A DNA stretch of 64,000 nt from Bog-756 sp963713625 (lineage in GTDB: Bacteria > Actinomycetota > Acidimicrobiia > Acidimicrobiales > RAAP-2), in NCBI GenBank assembly GCA_963713625.1, contig CAVQMN010000006.1:186001-250000 (forward strand). Direction: 5' to 3'. The notes beneath the pieces were generated by a model. That model saw only the letters and a program-made list of their open reading frames with translations. It was not told the DNA's origin and searched no databases. Position numbers and translations under genes: made by a program. Positions 8,824-18,546 of the stretch are shown here, one piece after another (the first letter of the stretch is position 1; each line of letters starts with the position of its first letter).

Positions 8824-9573
8824 TCAGTGCACCACCCCGGTCATGACACCGACGGGCACGGCGATGAAGCCGAGGCTGATGGCCAGCGCCAGTACGGCGC
8901 CGACGATCCGGATGCACCTCGCCCGGTTGGGCCGCTCGATACCCAGCGTCCTGGCTGCGCTCCGGAAGCCGTGGTTGATATGGAAGCCCAGCGCCACCAG
9001 GGCCACGATGTAGATGACGTTGATCCACCAGACCTCGAAGTCGGCCACCACGTTCTGGTAGGGCTGACCGGCGACGAAGTGGGGGTTGAGCACGCCCACC
9101 GTGAGGTCGAGGATGTGCCAGACCACAAAGAGGCCGATGATGATCCCGCCCCATCGCATGGTGCTGGTGGCGAAGCTGGCCTGCCATCGTTGGCGGTGTT
9201 GGTAGCGCTCCGGCCGGGCCGCCCTGTCCCGGCGGGAAAGCTGGGCCGCCGACGTCACGTGAAGGACCACCGCGGCCACGAGTACGAACCGCTGCGCCCA
9301 GAGGTACCAGGAGTCGCGCAGCACCGGCAGGCCGATCGTCTGCAGCCAGTGGGCGTAGGCATCGAAGTCGCCCGGCCCGAAGAATATTTTGAGGTTGCCC
9401 AGCATGTGGGCGAAGAGGAACCCCACCATGATCAGGCCGGTCACGGCCATGACCGCCTTCTTGCCGATGGTGGTCGACCAAACGCTCTTGACCGTGCGTC
9501 CGCTGACGCCCCCCCGAGCGGCACGGTCGAAAAGGTCATGGTCGGGCGGAGCGGGACGGAGATCGAATGCCAC
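8824..9573 (-). CDS. sdhC: Succinate dehydrogenase cytochrome b subunit SdhC
   Basis: 249 residues from a GTG at 9573, with five predicted membrane helices. The first follows the conserved IGKKAVMAVTGLIMVGFLFAH entry. Histidines in FAHMLGN, VVLHV, VWHILD and FHINHG sit in or near helices and can ligate two hemes, as in type-B complex II. It anchors SdhAB and reduces quinone. It is the first gene of sdhCAB, 81 bp from the divergent LysR gene. The first ~25 residues are poorly conserved, so the true start may be slightly downstream. Confidence 0.92.
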   Translation of the reverse strand: MAFDLRPAPPDHDLFDRAARGGVSGRTVKSVWSTTIGKKAVMAVTGLIMVGFLFAHMLGNLKIFFGPGDFDAYAHWLQTIGLPVLRDSWYLWAQRFVLVAAVVLHVTSAAQLSRRDRAARPERYQHRQRWQASFATSTMRWGGIIIGLFVVWHILDLTVGVLNPHFVAGQPYQNVVADFEVWWINVIYIVALVALGFHINHGFRSAARTLGIERPNRARCIRIVGAVLALAISLGFIAVPVGVMTGVVH

Positions 9574-9617
9574 TCAGCGACCCTAAATCTGTCACCTCCA
9601 GAGGTCAAAGACATATA

Positions 9618-9646
9618 CATAGTCATCTTGATAGTGATTGACTATG
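9618..9646. promoter_or_regulatory. LysR-type operator between sdhC and the LysR gene
   Basis: The AT-rich 81-bp divergent gap holds nested dyads: CATAGTCA (9618-9625) against TGACTATG (9639-9646), and inside it ATAGT-N5-ACTAT (9631-9645), which fits the T-N11-A LysR box exactly. Binding by the adjacent regulator is inference from position and form. Confidence 0.6.
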
Positions 9647-9654
9647 CTAAAGAG

Positions 9655-10545
9655 GTGCAGCTCCAGCAGCTCGCCTACTTCGTGGCCGTGGCCGACACCG
9701 GCCACTTCACTCGCGCCGCCGACCAGGTGGGGGTGGCACAGCCGTCCTTGTCCCAGCAGGTGCGCGCCCTTGAACGAGAGCTCGGCGCTCCCCTCCTCCA
9801 CCGAACCCGAGGGAACGTCTCGGTCACCGACGCGGGCGAAGCGCTGCTGCCGGTGGCTCGACGCATGCTGGCCGACGCCGACACCGCCCGTCGTCGGGTC
9901 CGCGAAGTGCTGAACCTGGGCCGCGGCAGGATACGGCTCGGCGCCACACCCAGCTTGTGCACCGGGTTGCTGCCAACGGTGCTGACCCGTTTCCGCCGCG
10001 ACCACCCCGACGTCGAGTTGATCGTCTACGAAGGCGGCTCCCGGGACCTCCAGCGAAAGCTCTCCGAAAGCGCACTGGACTTCGCCTTGGTCGTTGACGC
10101 CCGTCTGGGCCAGGACCCACAGCTGGCCACGATGCCGCTGTTCACCGAAGAGCTGGTGGTCATCTCTCCACGCCGAGCCCCAAGCCCTTTCGGTGGCCGC
10201 GGCCTGATCACCGTGACCGAGCTCGAGGGCCAGCCGTTGGTGATGTTCCGCCCCGGCTACGACCTGCGCGAGACCACCGAGGCGGCCTGCCGGGCGGCTG
10301 GGTTCTCCCCGACCTTCGCCAGTGATGGTGGGGAGATGGACGCCGTCCTGGCGTTCGTCCGGGCCGGTCTCGGCCTGGCGGTCGTCCCCCGCACGATGGC
10401 CGGAAGCGGATTCCGGGTGACGTCATTCGCCCCGCCCGGGCTCGACCGCACCATCCTGGTCGCCCAGCGGCGTGACGTCGAGTTGTCCCACGCGGCCCAG
10501 GCTCTGACCCACCTGCTCGTACCGCTCGCACCCGGGCTCGGATAG
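9655..10545 (+). CDS. LysR family transcriptional regulator, divergent from sdhCAB
   Basis: 296 residues from a GTG at 9655. The N-terminal winged HTH is textbook LysR: LQQLAYFVAVADTGHFTRAA, then VAQPSLSQQVRALERELG and LLHRTRGNVSVTDAG. The effector domain (from about residue 90, GRIRLGATPSLCTGLLPTVL) has the two-lobed periplasmic-binding fold of the family. Its position and the T-N11-A dyad next to its start suggest control of sdhCAB and of itself in response to a small metabolite. Readings that begin further upstream run into sdhC and are rejected. Confidence 0.92.
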   Translation: MQLQQLAYFVAVADTGHFTRAADQVGVAQPSLSQQVRALERELGAPLLHRTRGNVSVTDAGEALLPVARRMLADADTARRRVREVLNLGRGRIRLGATPSLCTGLLPTVLTRFRRDHPDVELIVYEGGSRDLQRKLSESALDFALVVDARLGQDPQLATMPLFTEELVVISPRRAPSPFGGRGLITVTELEGQPLVMFRPGYDLRETTEAACRAAGFSPTFASDGGEMDAVLAFVRAGLGLAVVPRTMAGSGFRVTSFAPPGLDRTILVAQRRDVELSHAAQALTHLLVPLAPGLG

Positions 10546-10573
10546 CCGCTGCCCCCGGCGGCAACTTCTCGCG

Positions 10574-11029
10574 TCAGCGCGTGCCCGTGCCCGGCACGAG
10601 CAGATCGTCGCGGCCGATCTGACGAAGCATGGTGGCCAGATCCAGATAGACGCGCTCATTGGTGATCAACCCACCCGCAAAGGTGAAGATGGCGACGGTC
10701 GGAACTCGAAAGGCCTTGCCGGTGGGCGCGCCCCCCAGCAGTGGACCGAGGTTGGTCCCCAGAAGGTCGAACTCGGCGATGACCGTGTCGTCATCCGCCA
10801 CGTGCATGGTCACGTTCTCGTGTCGTTGGTCCGGGAACGCCTCTCGCTGGGCCCGGTGATAGGTGAGGACGGCCTCCTCACCGACATGGATCTGGCCGGT
10901 GGGCACGATCTCGTATCGGGGCTCGCCGGCAAAGGTGGCGATGGTGCGATCAAACTCCCGGTCGACCTCGGAGGCAAAGTGTTCGACCAACAGCGCCAGT
11001 CGGATCTGGCGGAGTTCAGGCGGGACCAA
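10574..11029 (-). CDS. SnoaL-like / NTF2-fold protein
   Basis: 151 residues from a TTG at 11029, supported by AAAGGACG about 8 nt upstream. The sequence (IATFAGEPRYEIVPTGQIHVGEEAVLTYHRA, then VTMHVADDDTVIAEFDLLGTN, then FRVPTVAIFTFAGGLITNERVYLD) is a typical cone-shaped NTF2-like fold of the SnoaL / ester-cyclase-like group. Members are cyclases, hydrolases or steroid isomerases, or have no known activity; the reaction here is not predictable. It is divergent from the membrane protein at 11542. Confidence 0.75.
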   Translation of the reverse strand: MVPPELRQIRLALLVEHFASEVDREFDRTIATFAGEPRYEIVPTGQIHVGEEAVLTYHRAQREAFPDQRHENVTMHVADDDTVIAEFDLLGTNLGPLLGGAPTGKAFRVPTVAIFTFAGGLITNERVYLDLATMLRQIGRDDLLVPGTGTR

Positions 11030-11541
11030 TGAGTCGTCCTTTCGAGGGCCGCCAAGAGGCGGGGCGGACGGCGCATGCGCCGCCGAACGGAGTTTTCCAC
11101 ACACCTCGCATCTGCCGCTCCCCGAGACCGGCACTGGCCCATGGACGTCGCGAACAGCCCGACGAGCCATCGGGACATGTCGCATCCAGCCATGCCACTT
11201 CGCCAGACGTCGAACGGCATCTCCTGGCCGTGCCGACTGGACGTCGATCTTCGTGTCGGCGGCGTCGGCCTTCGAGGCGGGCATCAGAGTTGGCCCGGAA
11301 GGCGAACGCCGCACGCCGGCCGGGCCCCTTCGGTGACTTGACGAATGATGACGATCGGCGCCACAGGCCGACCGGGCCCACCGATGATGGCTCCCGTCCG
11401 ATTCGAGGGGGCACCAGGTGGGTAGAGGAGAGGACGGGGCGAACCCCACGAGACCCTGGCGGGACGAATAATGGAGGTCCTCGGGGCCTGATGTGTGGAG
11501 CCTCGAACGGAACGACAGGCAGGTTCCTTCCGGAGGGACAC

Positions 11542-12663
11542 ATGTCAGCACGCAGATCTGGACACCAGAGTGACCGGCCACCCAGCCCCCGGGCACTGGC
11601 AGCCATCGCGGAGGCCGCCCGGCGATCCCGGGAAGCGGGGGCCGGCCCGGGACCACACCCGAGCCCGCCACCCGAAGGACCCGGTCCCGACGAGTCTCGG
11701 GCGGATCCCGTCAGCACATCCGCCCCGCACAGGCCAGCGCAACCGGACACGGGCCTCTCCCCCGCCGTCCCGGTGGTCGCGCCGGAGGCAGCGCCGGGTC
11801 CCGAGCCGCTTGTCCCCACCGAACGATTCGGCGCATTCGTGCCTGGGGACGGCCAGGGACGGAGAGGGTGGGACACCCCTGCCGGGACCGGGCGGGACTT
11901 TGACAACCAGGCCGCGCCACCATCTCCGCCGCCCTCCGACGAAACCCGATGGGCAGTACTGCCGGCGGCGGAAGAGCCGGCCCACCTCGTCGATTCTCCC
12001 GACCGCAGGTCCAAGAGCAGCTCACGGTCATCGAGCTCGGGAGACCGTCGCCTGCGCGGGGCGATCGGCGTCGCTGCGGCTCTCTTGGTCATCGTGGTGG
12101 CCGCCCTCGTGGGTACGGGGAACGGTGATGGCCCCCAGCCCAAAGCGCAGGGGACCGCTGCCAGCGGACGGCCGGGAGCTGCCTCCGCCCCGGCTCCGAG
12201 TAACCCGCCTGGTGCCGGGTCGACACGGGCGGTCCCGCCGGCATCCACCTCGACAACGCCGGCCCCTGGGGCGACCGGCGCAGCCACCGCCAACACCGGC
12301 TCCGCACCCGCGACCAGCACGGCGCCGACCGGGACGGCCACCACGGGCCCCGGGCAGGGTTCCGTGTCGCCGCCACCCGCGACGACACCGATGCCGAAGC
12401 CAGCCGGACCGCCCGACCTTTCGGCCCTGGCCCCGGCGAGTGGTCGACCGGGACAGACGGTGACGGTGACCGGCTCCAACTTCCTGAGCCCCTCCGGCCA
12501 GATCAGCGCACAAGTGGGCGGCCAGGTGGCGCCGGTGGCCTGTCCGGATCAGACCACCTGCACCGTGGTTATCCCCCCGAGCCGGAGGCCTGCATCCTCT
12601 TCCTCGGTGACCATCACCACCGATTCCGGGACGTCGAACGCTCTCCTCTTCACCTACCGATGA
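11542..12663 (+). CDS. Single-pass membrane protein with proline-rich linkers and IPT/TIG domain
   Basis: 373 residues from the ATG at 11542, which has CGGAGGGA just upstream. A cytoplasmic Pro/Ser/Ala-rich region (about 1-165) leads to a basic stretch and one membrane helix near 172-192 (LRGAIGVAAALLVIVVAALV). A long Thr/Pro/Ala-rich, low-complexity external linker follows, then an Ig-like IPT/TIG domain in the last ~85 residues (LSALAPASGRPGQTVTVTGSNFL to NALLFTYR). The architecture fits a surface-displayed adhesion or scaffold protein. It ends just before the carotenoid oxygenase region but shows no functional tie to it. Confidence 0.7.
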   Translation: MSARRSGHQSDRPPSPRALAAIAEAARRSREAGAGPGPHPSPPPEGPGPDESRADPVSTSAPHRPAQPDTGLSPAVPVVAPEAAPGPEPLVPTERFGAFVPGDGQGRRGWDTPAGTGRDFDNQAAPPSPPPSDETRWAVLPAAEEPAHLVDSPDRRSKSSSRSSSSGDRRLRGAIGVAAALLVIVVAALVGTGNGDGPQPKAQGTAASGRPGAASAPAPSNPPGAGSTRAVPPASTSTTPAPGATGAATANTGSAPATSTAPTGTATTGPGQGSVSPPPATTPMPKPAGPPDLSALAPASGRPGQTVTVTGSNFLSPSGQISAQVGGQVAPVACPDQTTCTVVIPPSRRPASSSSVTITTDSGTSNALLFTYR

Positions 12664-12858
12664 CACTTGAGTTTGCCCGACACGGGGTCGAGCCGGTGGT
12701 ACCCGAGGACAGCCGATCCGAACCATTCGGAGCACCGGCGCCAGAGCCCCGATCGTCCGAGCGACCTCCACGAGGCGCGGCAATCCGGACCTTGAGATTG
12801 TCCGTGACGGGCGCCGGCCCAATTACGATGACGGCGTGGCCATGGAAGTCTGAAGAGA

Positions 12859-14321
12859 GTGAGATCCGCCGTGGGTCAGGTACTACAGCCCGTGGACCCG
12901 TCCACGATCCCCCAGCTGTGCGGGCGCTTCGAACCGGTGGTCAGCGAAATCGAAGCCGATGCCCTTCCGGTCGAGGGCCGGCTCCCCCCGACCTCACCGG
13001 CGCGTACTTCCGGAACGGTCCGAATCCCAGGTTTACGCCCCTCGGGAGCTACACCTACCCGCTGGAGGGTGACGCCATGGTGCACGGGCTCTGGATTGAG
13101 AACGGCCGCGCCCGATATGCCAACCGCTGGGTCCGGACCAAAGGAATGGCCGCGGAGGAACGGGCCGGCCGAGCCCTCTACGGCGGTCTCATGAGCCCGG
13201 CGTTCGTCGACTTGGACCTGCTCGGACCCGACCCTGATCCGGGGTGGCCATTCAGGCTCGACCCGTTCGTCAATGTGGTGCGTCACGCGGGTCGGTATCT
13301 GGCCCTGGAAGAGGGAACCCCACCCTACGAGATCAGCGGTGCCCTGGACACGGTTGGCCTCTACGATTTCGCCGGGGGTCTGCCCCTCGGAATGTGTGCC
13401 CACCCCAAAATCGATCCCGTCACCGGCGAAATGGTCGTATTCCGCTACGACGTCGAAGAGCCCTTCCTCACATGGGCAGTCATCTCCCCCGATGGCCGCG
13501 TCACACAGCCGCCGGTCACGGTGGAAGGCGTCGACGCCGGTTTCATGATCCACGACTTTGCCATCACCGAGCGCAACCTCGTCCTGACCATCGGGCCGGC
13601 CACGTTCGACCTGGGTGCGATGACGACCGGCGGCGCCGTGCTGAAGTGGCAGCCGGAGCTCGGAACCCGCATCGCGGTGATCCCTCGGGATGGCTCCTCG
13701 GGTCCGGCCTGGATCCACACCGATGCCTTCTGGGTCTGGCATTTCGCCAACGCGTATGAGGTGCCGTCGCCCCGGACCGCCCCTGCCGGAGCGGACGAAT
13801 TGCGAATTGTGGTCGACTTCCCATGGTGGAGCAGCCTCGGTCTCGGGCTGGCGGCCAACGCGCCACCGATGAGCGGGGCATTTACCCGGGCCACCTTGAA
13901 CCCGAAACAGGGCTCGGTCGCGTTCGACCACCTCGACAGTGCCGGCACGGAATTTCCCCGGATCGACGATCGCCTCACCGGCCGTCGGCACCGATATCTG
14001 ACGGTGACCGGTGTCAGCGGCCGTCACCAGCTGGTCCGGGGCGAGCACGATCGACTAATCCGCTACGACATGGAGGAAGGGACATCGGTGGCGCACGACT
14101 GTGACGGTGTCATCGGTGAAGTCGCCTTTGCTCCTCGTCCGGGGGGCACGGAGGAACTCGACGGCTATTACCTGACCTTCGCCACATCATTCGGTAGTGA
14201 CCGAACCGCATGGGCCTACATCTGGGATGCATCCCGGTTCCCCTCCGACCCCATGGCGAAAGTGGCGATTCCTCAACGAGTGCCAAATGGCCTGCACGGA
14301 AACTGGTTTTCCTCGGGGTGA
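12859..14321 (+). pseudogene. Carotenoid oxygenase (RPE65/CCD family), interrupted by a -1 frameshift
   Basis: Carotenoid oxygenases use a four-His non-heme iron to split polyene double bonds. All four candidate His motifs are here: AHPKIDP, MIHDFAITE, WVWHFANAYE and NGLHGNW near the C-terminus. The N-terminal part (LQPVDPSTIPQLCGRFEPVV to VEGRLPP) is in the frame of the GTG at 12859, while DLTGAYFRNGPNP onward is in the next frame. The break falls in a run of six C at 12984-12989; one extra C restores a continuous protein of about 487 residues, the usual family length. It is either a sequencing or assembly slip or a recent inactivation. The intact length and sites favour a slip or very young pseudogene. 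Confidence 0.82.
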
Positions 14322-14349
14322 GACCGGACACCCGCCGAATCGTGCTCCT

Positions 14350-14874
14350 CTAGTCGTCGACCCGGTAGGCCAGCTCGACCACACCGTGCGGCCAGTTCCG
14401 CGCTTCGGCAAAGGTCAGAGCGAGGTCAGGTCGGAGAGACGGCGTCAGCCTCGAGCCGTCGCCGGCGATCATCGGAAGAACGAGAAAGCGCAGCTCACTG
14501 AGGGCACCGAGGGCCAGAACGGTTGCAACGGTCTGTGGTCCGCCGACCAAGTGCACCTTGCCGCCCGGACTCTCGTCGCGCATGCGCTCCAAGAGGCGCG
14601 CCGGGTCGGCATCGAACACGACGTGATCCGGACTGCCCTCGACACGGTGCGAGCTCAGGACGTACACCGCCAGATCGCCCCAGGGCCAAAAGGGCGCTCC
14701 GAGGGCCGGCTCGAAGGTGGTCCGACCCATGAGGACGGCATCGCAGCGCTCTTGGAGTTCGTAAAAGCCCAGGGCCCCGGCATCCCACTCTGGGAACGCC
14801 AGCTGGATAGGCAGGCCTTCGGCGGTGGTCACGCAGCCGTCCAGGCTGGTGCACATGCGGGTCAGGATCTTCAC
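14350..14874 (-). CDS. RibD C-terminal / DHFR-like reductase
   Basis: 174 residues starting MKILTRMCTSLDGCVTT, the hallmark N-terminus of the dihydrofolate-reductase-fold RibD_C family. It continues with CDAVLMGRTTFEPALG, AVYVLSSHRVEG and the NADPH-site glycine loop KVHLVGGPQTVA. Family members reduce pteridine- or riboflavin-like compounds or small carbonyls with NADPH; stand-alone actinobacterial members are mostly unassigned. It is a single-gene unit, convergent with the carotenoid oxygenase. Confidence 0.85.
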   Translation of the reverse strand: MKILTRMCTSLDGCVTTAEGLPIQLAFPEWDAGALGFYELQERCDAVLMGRTTFEPALGAPFWPWGDLAVYVLSSHRVEGSPDHVVFDADPARLLERMRDESPGGKVHLVGGPQTVATVLALGALSELRFLVLPMIAGDGSRLTPSLRPDLALTFAEARNWPHGVVELAYRVDD

Positions 14875-15271
14875 TGCCTCTCCTCGGTCGTTCCCTGCCT
14901 GACAACCCTACGGGCCTCGCCTCCATGCTGTCACTGCTCGTCCTTGGCCGAACACGCGAGAACACCCCCCGTCCGCTCGACGCCGGCCCCATGCCTTCGG
15001 ACCTGCGATGCACCTCGCCCGTGGGTGCCCGTGGGTGCCAGTGGCTCGAACCTCCACCTCGCCGGGTCACGACGACCGGTCGCAAGGGGCCTGGCTCGGC
15101 GCGTGTCCGTTGGTGACTCCCCCGCCCCATCGTGGACCTGTTGACCACGGCACGGGGGTGATCTCCCTGCCGGCAACGGAACATGCGGGCCTGTGGCCCA
15201 GATCCGGCCTGCTGCGGCGCCTGGTCGGACTGTCGATTTCGAAGTCCCACACCGTCTCACGAGGTCATTGA
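14875..15271. other. Non-coding gap
   Basis: About 400 bp between two minus-strand genes. Open frames here have no family resemblance or ribosome site. No structured RNA or strong dyad was recognised. Confidence 0.4.
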
Positions 15272-16969
15272 TCACCCAGGCGTCAGCCGTATCACTCCGT
15301 ATTTATCGGTGATCACCACCTGCCCGGTTGGTCCTATGGCCAGCGCGCGGAAGTCCGCCTTCGTGCCCGGATCGGTGAACGCCGGTAGTCCGGTGTAGAT
15401 AACCCCGTCTGCGTGAGAGGAGCCCTGTTGCCACGACGAGAGGTCGATATATCCAAAGGTCGACGCCGTGTCGAAGGTGTGGACAGAGTCATCGGCCAGG
15501 GTGAAGTAGAGGCGCCCTGAAGATATCGCCAGTCCGAAAGCATTTTCCACGTCCGACGTCAGGGGGATGGAGAGCTCGTCGATCCGCTTGGTGACTTTAT
15601 CGATGCGAACGAGCTCTGCGTCCCCGTTGTCGATCGCATACACATAATTCGAGTGTGCAGGAGCGACAATGTCCCAGGGCTTCGGTCCCAAGAGAGACGA
15701 AGAGTTGGCGGATGCAATCACGTAGCGACTCTCGACCGTCGGCTTTGCCGGATCCGAGATGTCCAACTGCTCGATATCGCTGAACATCGTTCCGCCAACT
15801 TTGTACCCGTCGAAGTTTGATATCCAAAGGGTTGGAGATGTCGGGTCGGCCACAACTTGTGCCGGCCACTGACCGCCGCTGGCGGGCCACTTGAGCAATC
15901 TGACCGAAGCTGGAAGCTCGTAGGCCTCGTCGACGTGACCATCGCAGCCGCGGCCTACTGCCGATGGGTCGAATCCGTCCAGGTAGGCGTGCCCGGCCGC
16001 GCCACGTGACTCGACGAACCACACCCTGGTGTCTGTTCCCGCACCCGTCGCGGCGATGCCGGCCACTTCGTTGTTGTTCCCGGGGACGAGATAGGTGCAG
16101 AACTTCCTCGTGGTCGGATCGAACTCGACCACCTCGGAATGGTTCGCAGGCGTCGAGTCCCTGTCCCACCTCCAACCGCCAAACGTCAGCCAGATCTTCC
16201 CGCCGACGGTGATCACCTGCTCGCTCTGCGCGCTCGTGTCCGACGGGGTGCAGGGCAGGGTCCCACACAACGTGAAGGGCTTCTGAAAAATGGGAGAAGC
16301 TCCCTTGGGAGTAACGACCTCCATGCCGTCTGCCGAGGTCCCGTTGTTCTTGATCTCAGTAAGGGCATGACTGAATTCACTCGCAGTCCAACTCGAGTTG
16401 TCAGACGGCAGAAAGGTGGTGGCGAAGGGTTCGCCGGGCGCCGCGAATTCCGTGAGATGCGTATAGTCGGATCGATAGCTTCGGCTTGCCCAACTGGCGG
16501 TAGATGGGGGAACCGTCAGTACCATCGTCTCTCTCGTGCTGCATCCCGCCGAATCACAGGTGGCGAGCGCGACCGTGTAACGAGTCCCGGCAGCGGCGTC
16601 CCCCGGAATGGCCACCCTCATGGCGTCGGCGGTGGTCGTCCAGTCGCTGCCCGTCCACTCTGGGGATGGAGATGTGCCCGAAGGCCATGTCACGACCGAA
16701 GAGGAGGAGAAACGGGGAAGGGTGGAGGTGATGAGGAAGTAGCGGTCCGACGGTGTTCCGGACCCGTCAATCCAGTGAAGGCTCACGAGAGAAGCGGGAA
16801 GCACCTCGAACGATGAGTCATCGAACTTCGGGCCAGCCGGAACCGCCGAACCCGCCGTTCCGGCGTAGGCAATCGTCGTCATGGTGGCCACAACTGACAC
16901 GAGGACCACGGTCACGACGATCCCGAGGATCATCCACCCGGGCCGAGACGGGTTCTTGATCATTGACAT
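15272..16969 (-). CDS. Exported beta-propeller-like protein
   Basis: 565 residues from the ATG at 16969, with GGAGAAGAG upstream. An N-terminal membrane segment (PGWMILGIVVTVVLVSVVAT) is followed by AYAGTAGSAVPAG, so it is a signal anchor or cleavable signal. A Ser/Thr-rich beta domain (about 40-170) precedes a region of repeated strands with W/F-D patterns (ITVGGKIWLTFGG, VEFDPTTRKFCTYL, VWFVESRG, TLWISNFDGY, VYAIDNGDAELVRID, LYFTLADDSVHTFD), as in NHL/vgb-type propellers. Cysteine pairs (CDSAGC, CGTLPC) suggest disulfides outside the cell. The role is unknown. Confidence 0.72.
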   Translation of the reverse strand: MSMIKNPSRPGWMILGIVVTVVLVSVVATMTTIAYAGTAGSAVPAGPKFDDSSFEVLPASLVSLHWIDGSGTPSDRYFLITSTLPRFSSSSVVTWPSGTSPSPEWTGSDWTTTADAMRVAIPGDAAAGTRYTVALATCDSAGCSTRETMVLTVPPSTASWASRSYRSDYTHLTEFAAPGEPFATTFLPSDNSSWTASEFSHALTEIKNNGTSADGMEVVTPKGASPIFQKPFTLCGTLPCTPSDTSAQSEQVITVGGKIWLTFGGWRWDRDSTPANHSEVVEFDPTTRKFCTYLVPGNNNEVAGIAATGAGTDTRVWFVESRGAAGHAYLDGFDPSAVGRGCDGHVDEAYELPASVRLLKWPASGGQWPAQVVADPTSPTLWISNFDGYKVGGTMFSDIEQLDISDPAKPTVESRYVIASANSSSLLGPKPWDIVAPAHSNYVYAIDNGDAELVRIDKVTKRIDELSIPLTSDVENAFGLAISSGRLYFTLADDSVHTFDTASTFGYIDLSSWQQGSSHADGVIYTGLPAFTDPGTKADFRALAIGPTGQVVITDKYGVIRLTPG

Positions 16970-17470
16970 CTCTTCTCCCTCCGTACCCCCGAGCGAGGAA
17001 GGTCCTTCATGTGCCCTGCCCGCCCACAGATGTCCCGAACGCTAAAAGGGCTCGGACGGTGCGTCAACTGGCGGGCAGCTGACGTAGGGATGGCAGCCGT
17101 CGATGTGCGGATGGGCCAAGGCGATGGAAATCAAAAACCCGAGACCTGGGCTTCGACGGGGGTCGGTCGACACATCACCCACCTGACCCGGGGTCGGCCT
17201 GGCCTGGCTCCCTCGGGCCACGGCCTTACCCGGCTAGATCGACCTCGTCATCGTCTGTTCCGGATGCCTCTGACCTCTGAGATCGTCCGATCAGCCTCGG
17301 GCCTCGCTCTGATGTTCGATGGCGTGACCGTCCTCTGGGAAAGGCCTCCGCATCTCCTGTCCCGACACTGGGTCGGGGCTGACGACAAACCAGCAGCCGC
17401 GGAGGAATCGTGTCACAACTTCCCGATGCAGCCCCGAGCGGCAGGGATGCGGCGGAAAGGCGGCACTGAA
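16970..17470. other. Non-coding gap
   Basis: About 500 bp without a convincing gene. The plus-strand frame running through it has random-looking composition and only becomes protein-like at the ATG at 17471. No RNA motif was recognised. Confidence 0.35.
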
Positions 17471-17772
17471 ATGGCGAAATACCTGATGAGTTGGAAGACC
17501 CGTTCTGCAGGAACTGCGCAACAGAATCACGATGACGGAAAATCCTGCTCGACGCGTTTGCCAAGTGGCAGACCCCGACGGACCAGAACTACAAGGAGTT
17601 CCTGAGTCGAGTCGACGGGCAAGGCGGCTTCGCCGTCATCGAGACGGAGAATCAAGCCGGGCTCCTATCGAAGTTCCTCACCTGGCTGGAATTTGACATC
17701 GTTCCGGTCGTCGACATCATGGATGCCGTTTCGGTGAATGCTGCCGGAGCAGAATTTCGCGAATCGATCTGA
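17471..17772 (+). pseudogene. DUF3303-like small protein, frameshifted
   Basis: The start MAKYLMSWKTRSAG is in the frame of the ATG at 17471. After a run of four A at 17539-17542 the protein-like signal moves to the next frame: LDAFAKWQTPTDQNYKEFL, then RVDGQGGFAVIETENQ, then FDIVPVVDIMDAV and FRESI. Adding one A yields a single ~100-residue protein that matches the DUF3303 pattern (short N-terminal strand, a GGFAVIET strand and a PVVDI strand), probably a ferredoxin-like fold. Function is unknown. It is either a sequencing slip in a homopolymer or a real lesion. Confidence 0.6.
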
Positions 17773-17874
17773 CTTCTATCGGCGGAGCCCTGAAGGGCTG
17801 TCGCCAAAGCCGGGGGGCTGGGATGGTCGCGGTCACACCTCCGAGGCTATGGTGGCTCAGCGATTGGAGCACCC

Positions 17875-18546
17875 ATGGCAGTTCGAGTCGGGGCAGCATT
17901 GCTATGTGTCGGGCTCGCGGCTTCGGCCTGCACCGCGTCTTCATCCACATTTCGTTCCTCGTCACCACCTCGTGGAGACGGCGCAACGACTTCGTCGATC
18001 CGGCCATCCACCACTCCGGCAAGCATCTCCACGCGACCGATCCCGTCGCCAACGCCCGCTTGTCCACCAGGGTGCAGTTACCCATCCGACTTTGACGCCA
18101 TTACCGTCCTGGCATCGTCGGCGACCTTGGTGGCGACCGTCTCCGTGCACAGCCTGGGCCACAATGGAGCCACTGGGAGCGTGTCTGTGGACCGTGTTCT
18201 GCAAGGCAACGCGAATGACAATGTCTACCCTCCAACCCCGCAGGACCTACGTCGCATCTTGGCCCTTGCCCATGCGGTTCCCGGCAGGAGCTACCTCGTC
18301 TTCGCCTCATTCAATCGTGGAGGGCCATGTCCATCGGCGATCTTCGGCTTCGACCCAACCACCCAGGTGGCAACGTTCATCCACCAATGGTCCGACCTCG
18401 GCCCCAACGATCACATTCCTCTCCCGGGACGGATCACAAGTATTCCGGCGGCGATCGACCTCGCCACCATACGATCACGGCTCTACCCGACCGGGGGTGT
18501 CGCTTACCCTGTCGACGCAGACGAGTCGTTCTGCCCTGGACCCTGA
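17875..18546 (+). CDS. Secreted lipoprotein, unknown function
   Basis: 223 residues starting MAVRVGAALLCVGLAASAC. The last five residues are a lipobox with the acylated Cys at position 19. A Ser/Thr/Pro-rich linker (about 20-62) leads to a globular beta-rich domain with CPPGC near its start (ITVLASSATLVATVSVHSL, SVSVDRVLQGN, YLVFASFNRGGPC). The middle part resembles small extracellular domains found in actinobacterial lipoproteins, but I do not recognise a named family. It lies just downstream of the DUF3303-like gene. Confidence 0.62.
   Translation: MAVRVGAALLCVGLAASACTASSSTFRSSSPPRGDGATTSSIRPSTTPASISTRPIPSPTPACPPGCSYPSDFDAITVLASSATLVATVSVHSLGHNGATGSVSVDRVLQGNANDNVYPPTPQDLRRILALAHAVPGRSYLVFASFNRGGPCPSAIFGFDPTTQVATFIHQWSDLGPNDHIPLPGRITSIPAAIDLATIRSRLYPTGGVAYPVDADESFCPGP

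Noticed and set aside
7293..8846. Long plus-strand open frame opposite sdhA
   Set aside because: sdhA motifs on the minus strand are unmistakable; the opposite product has no family.
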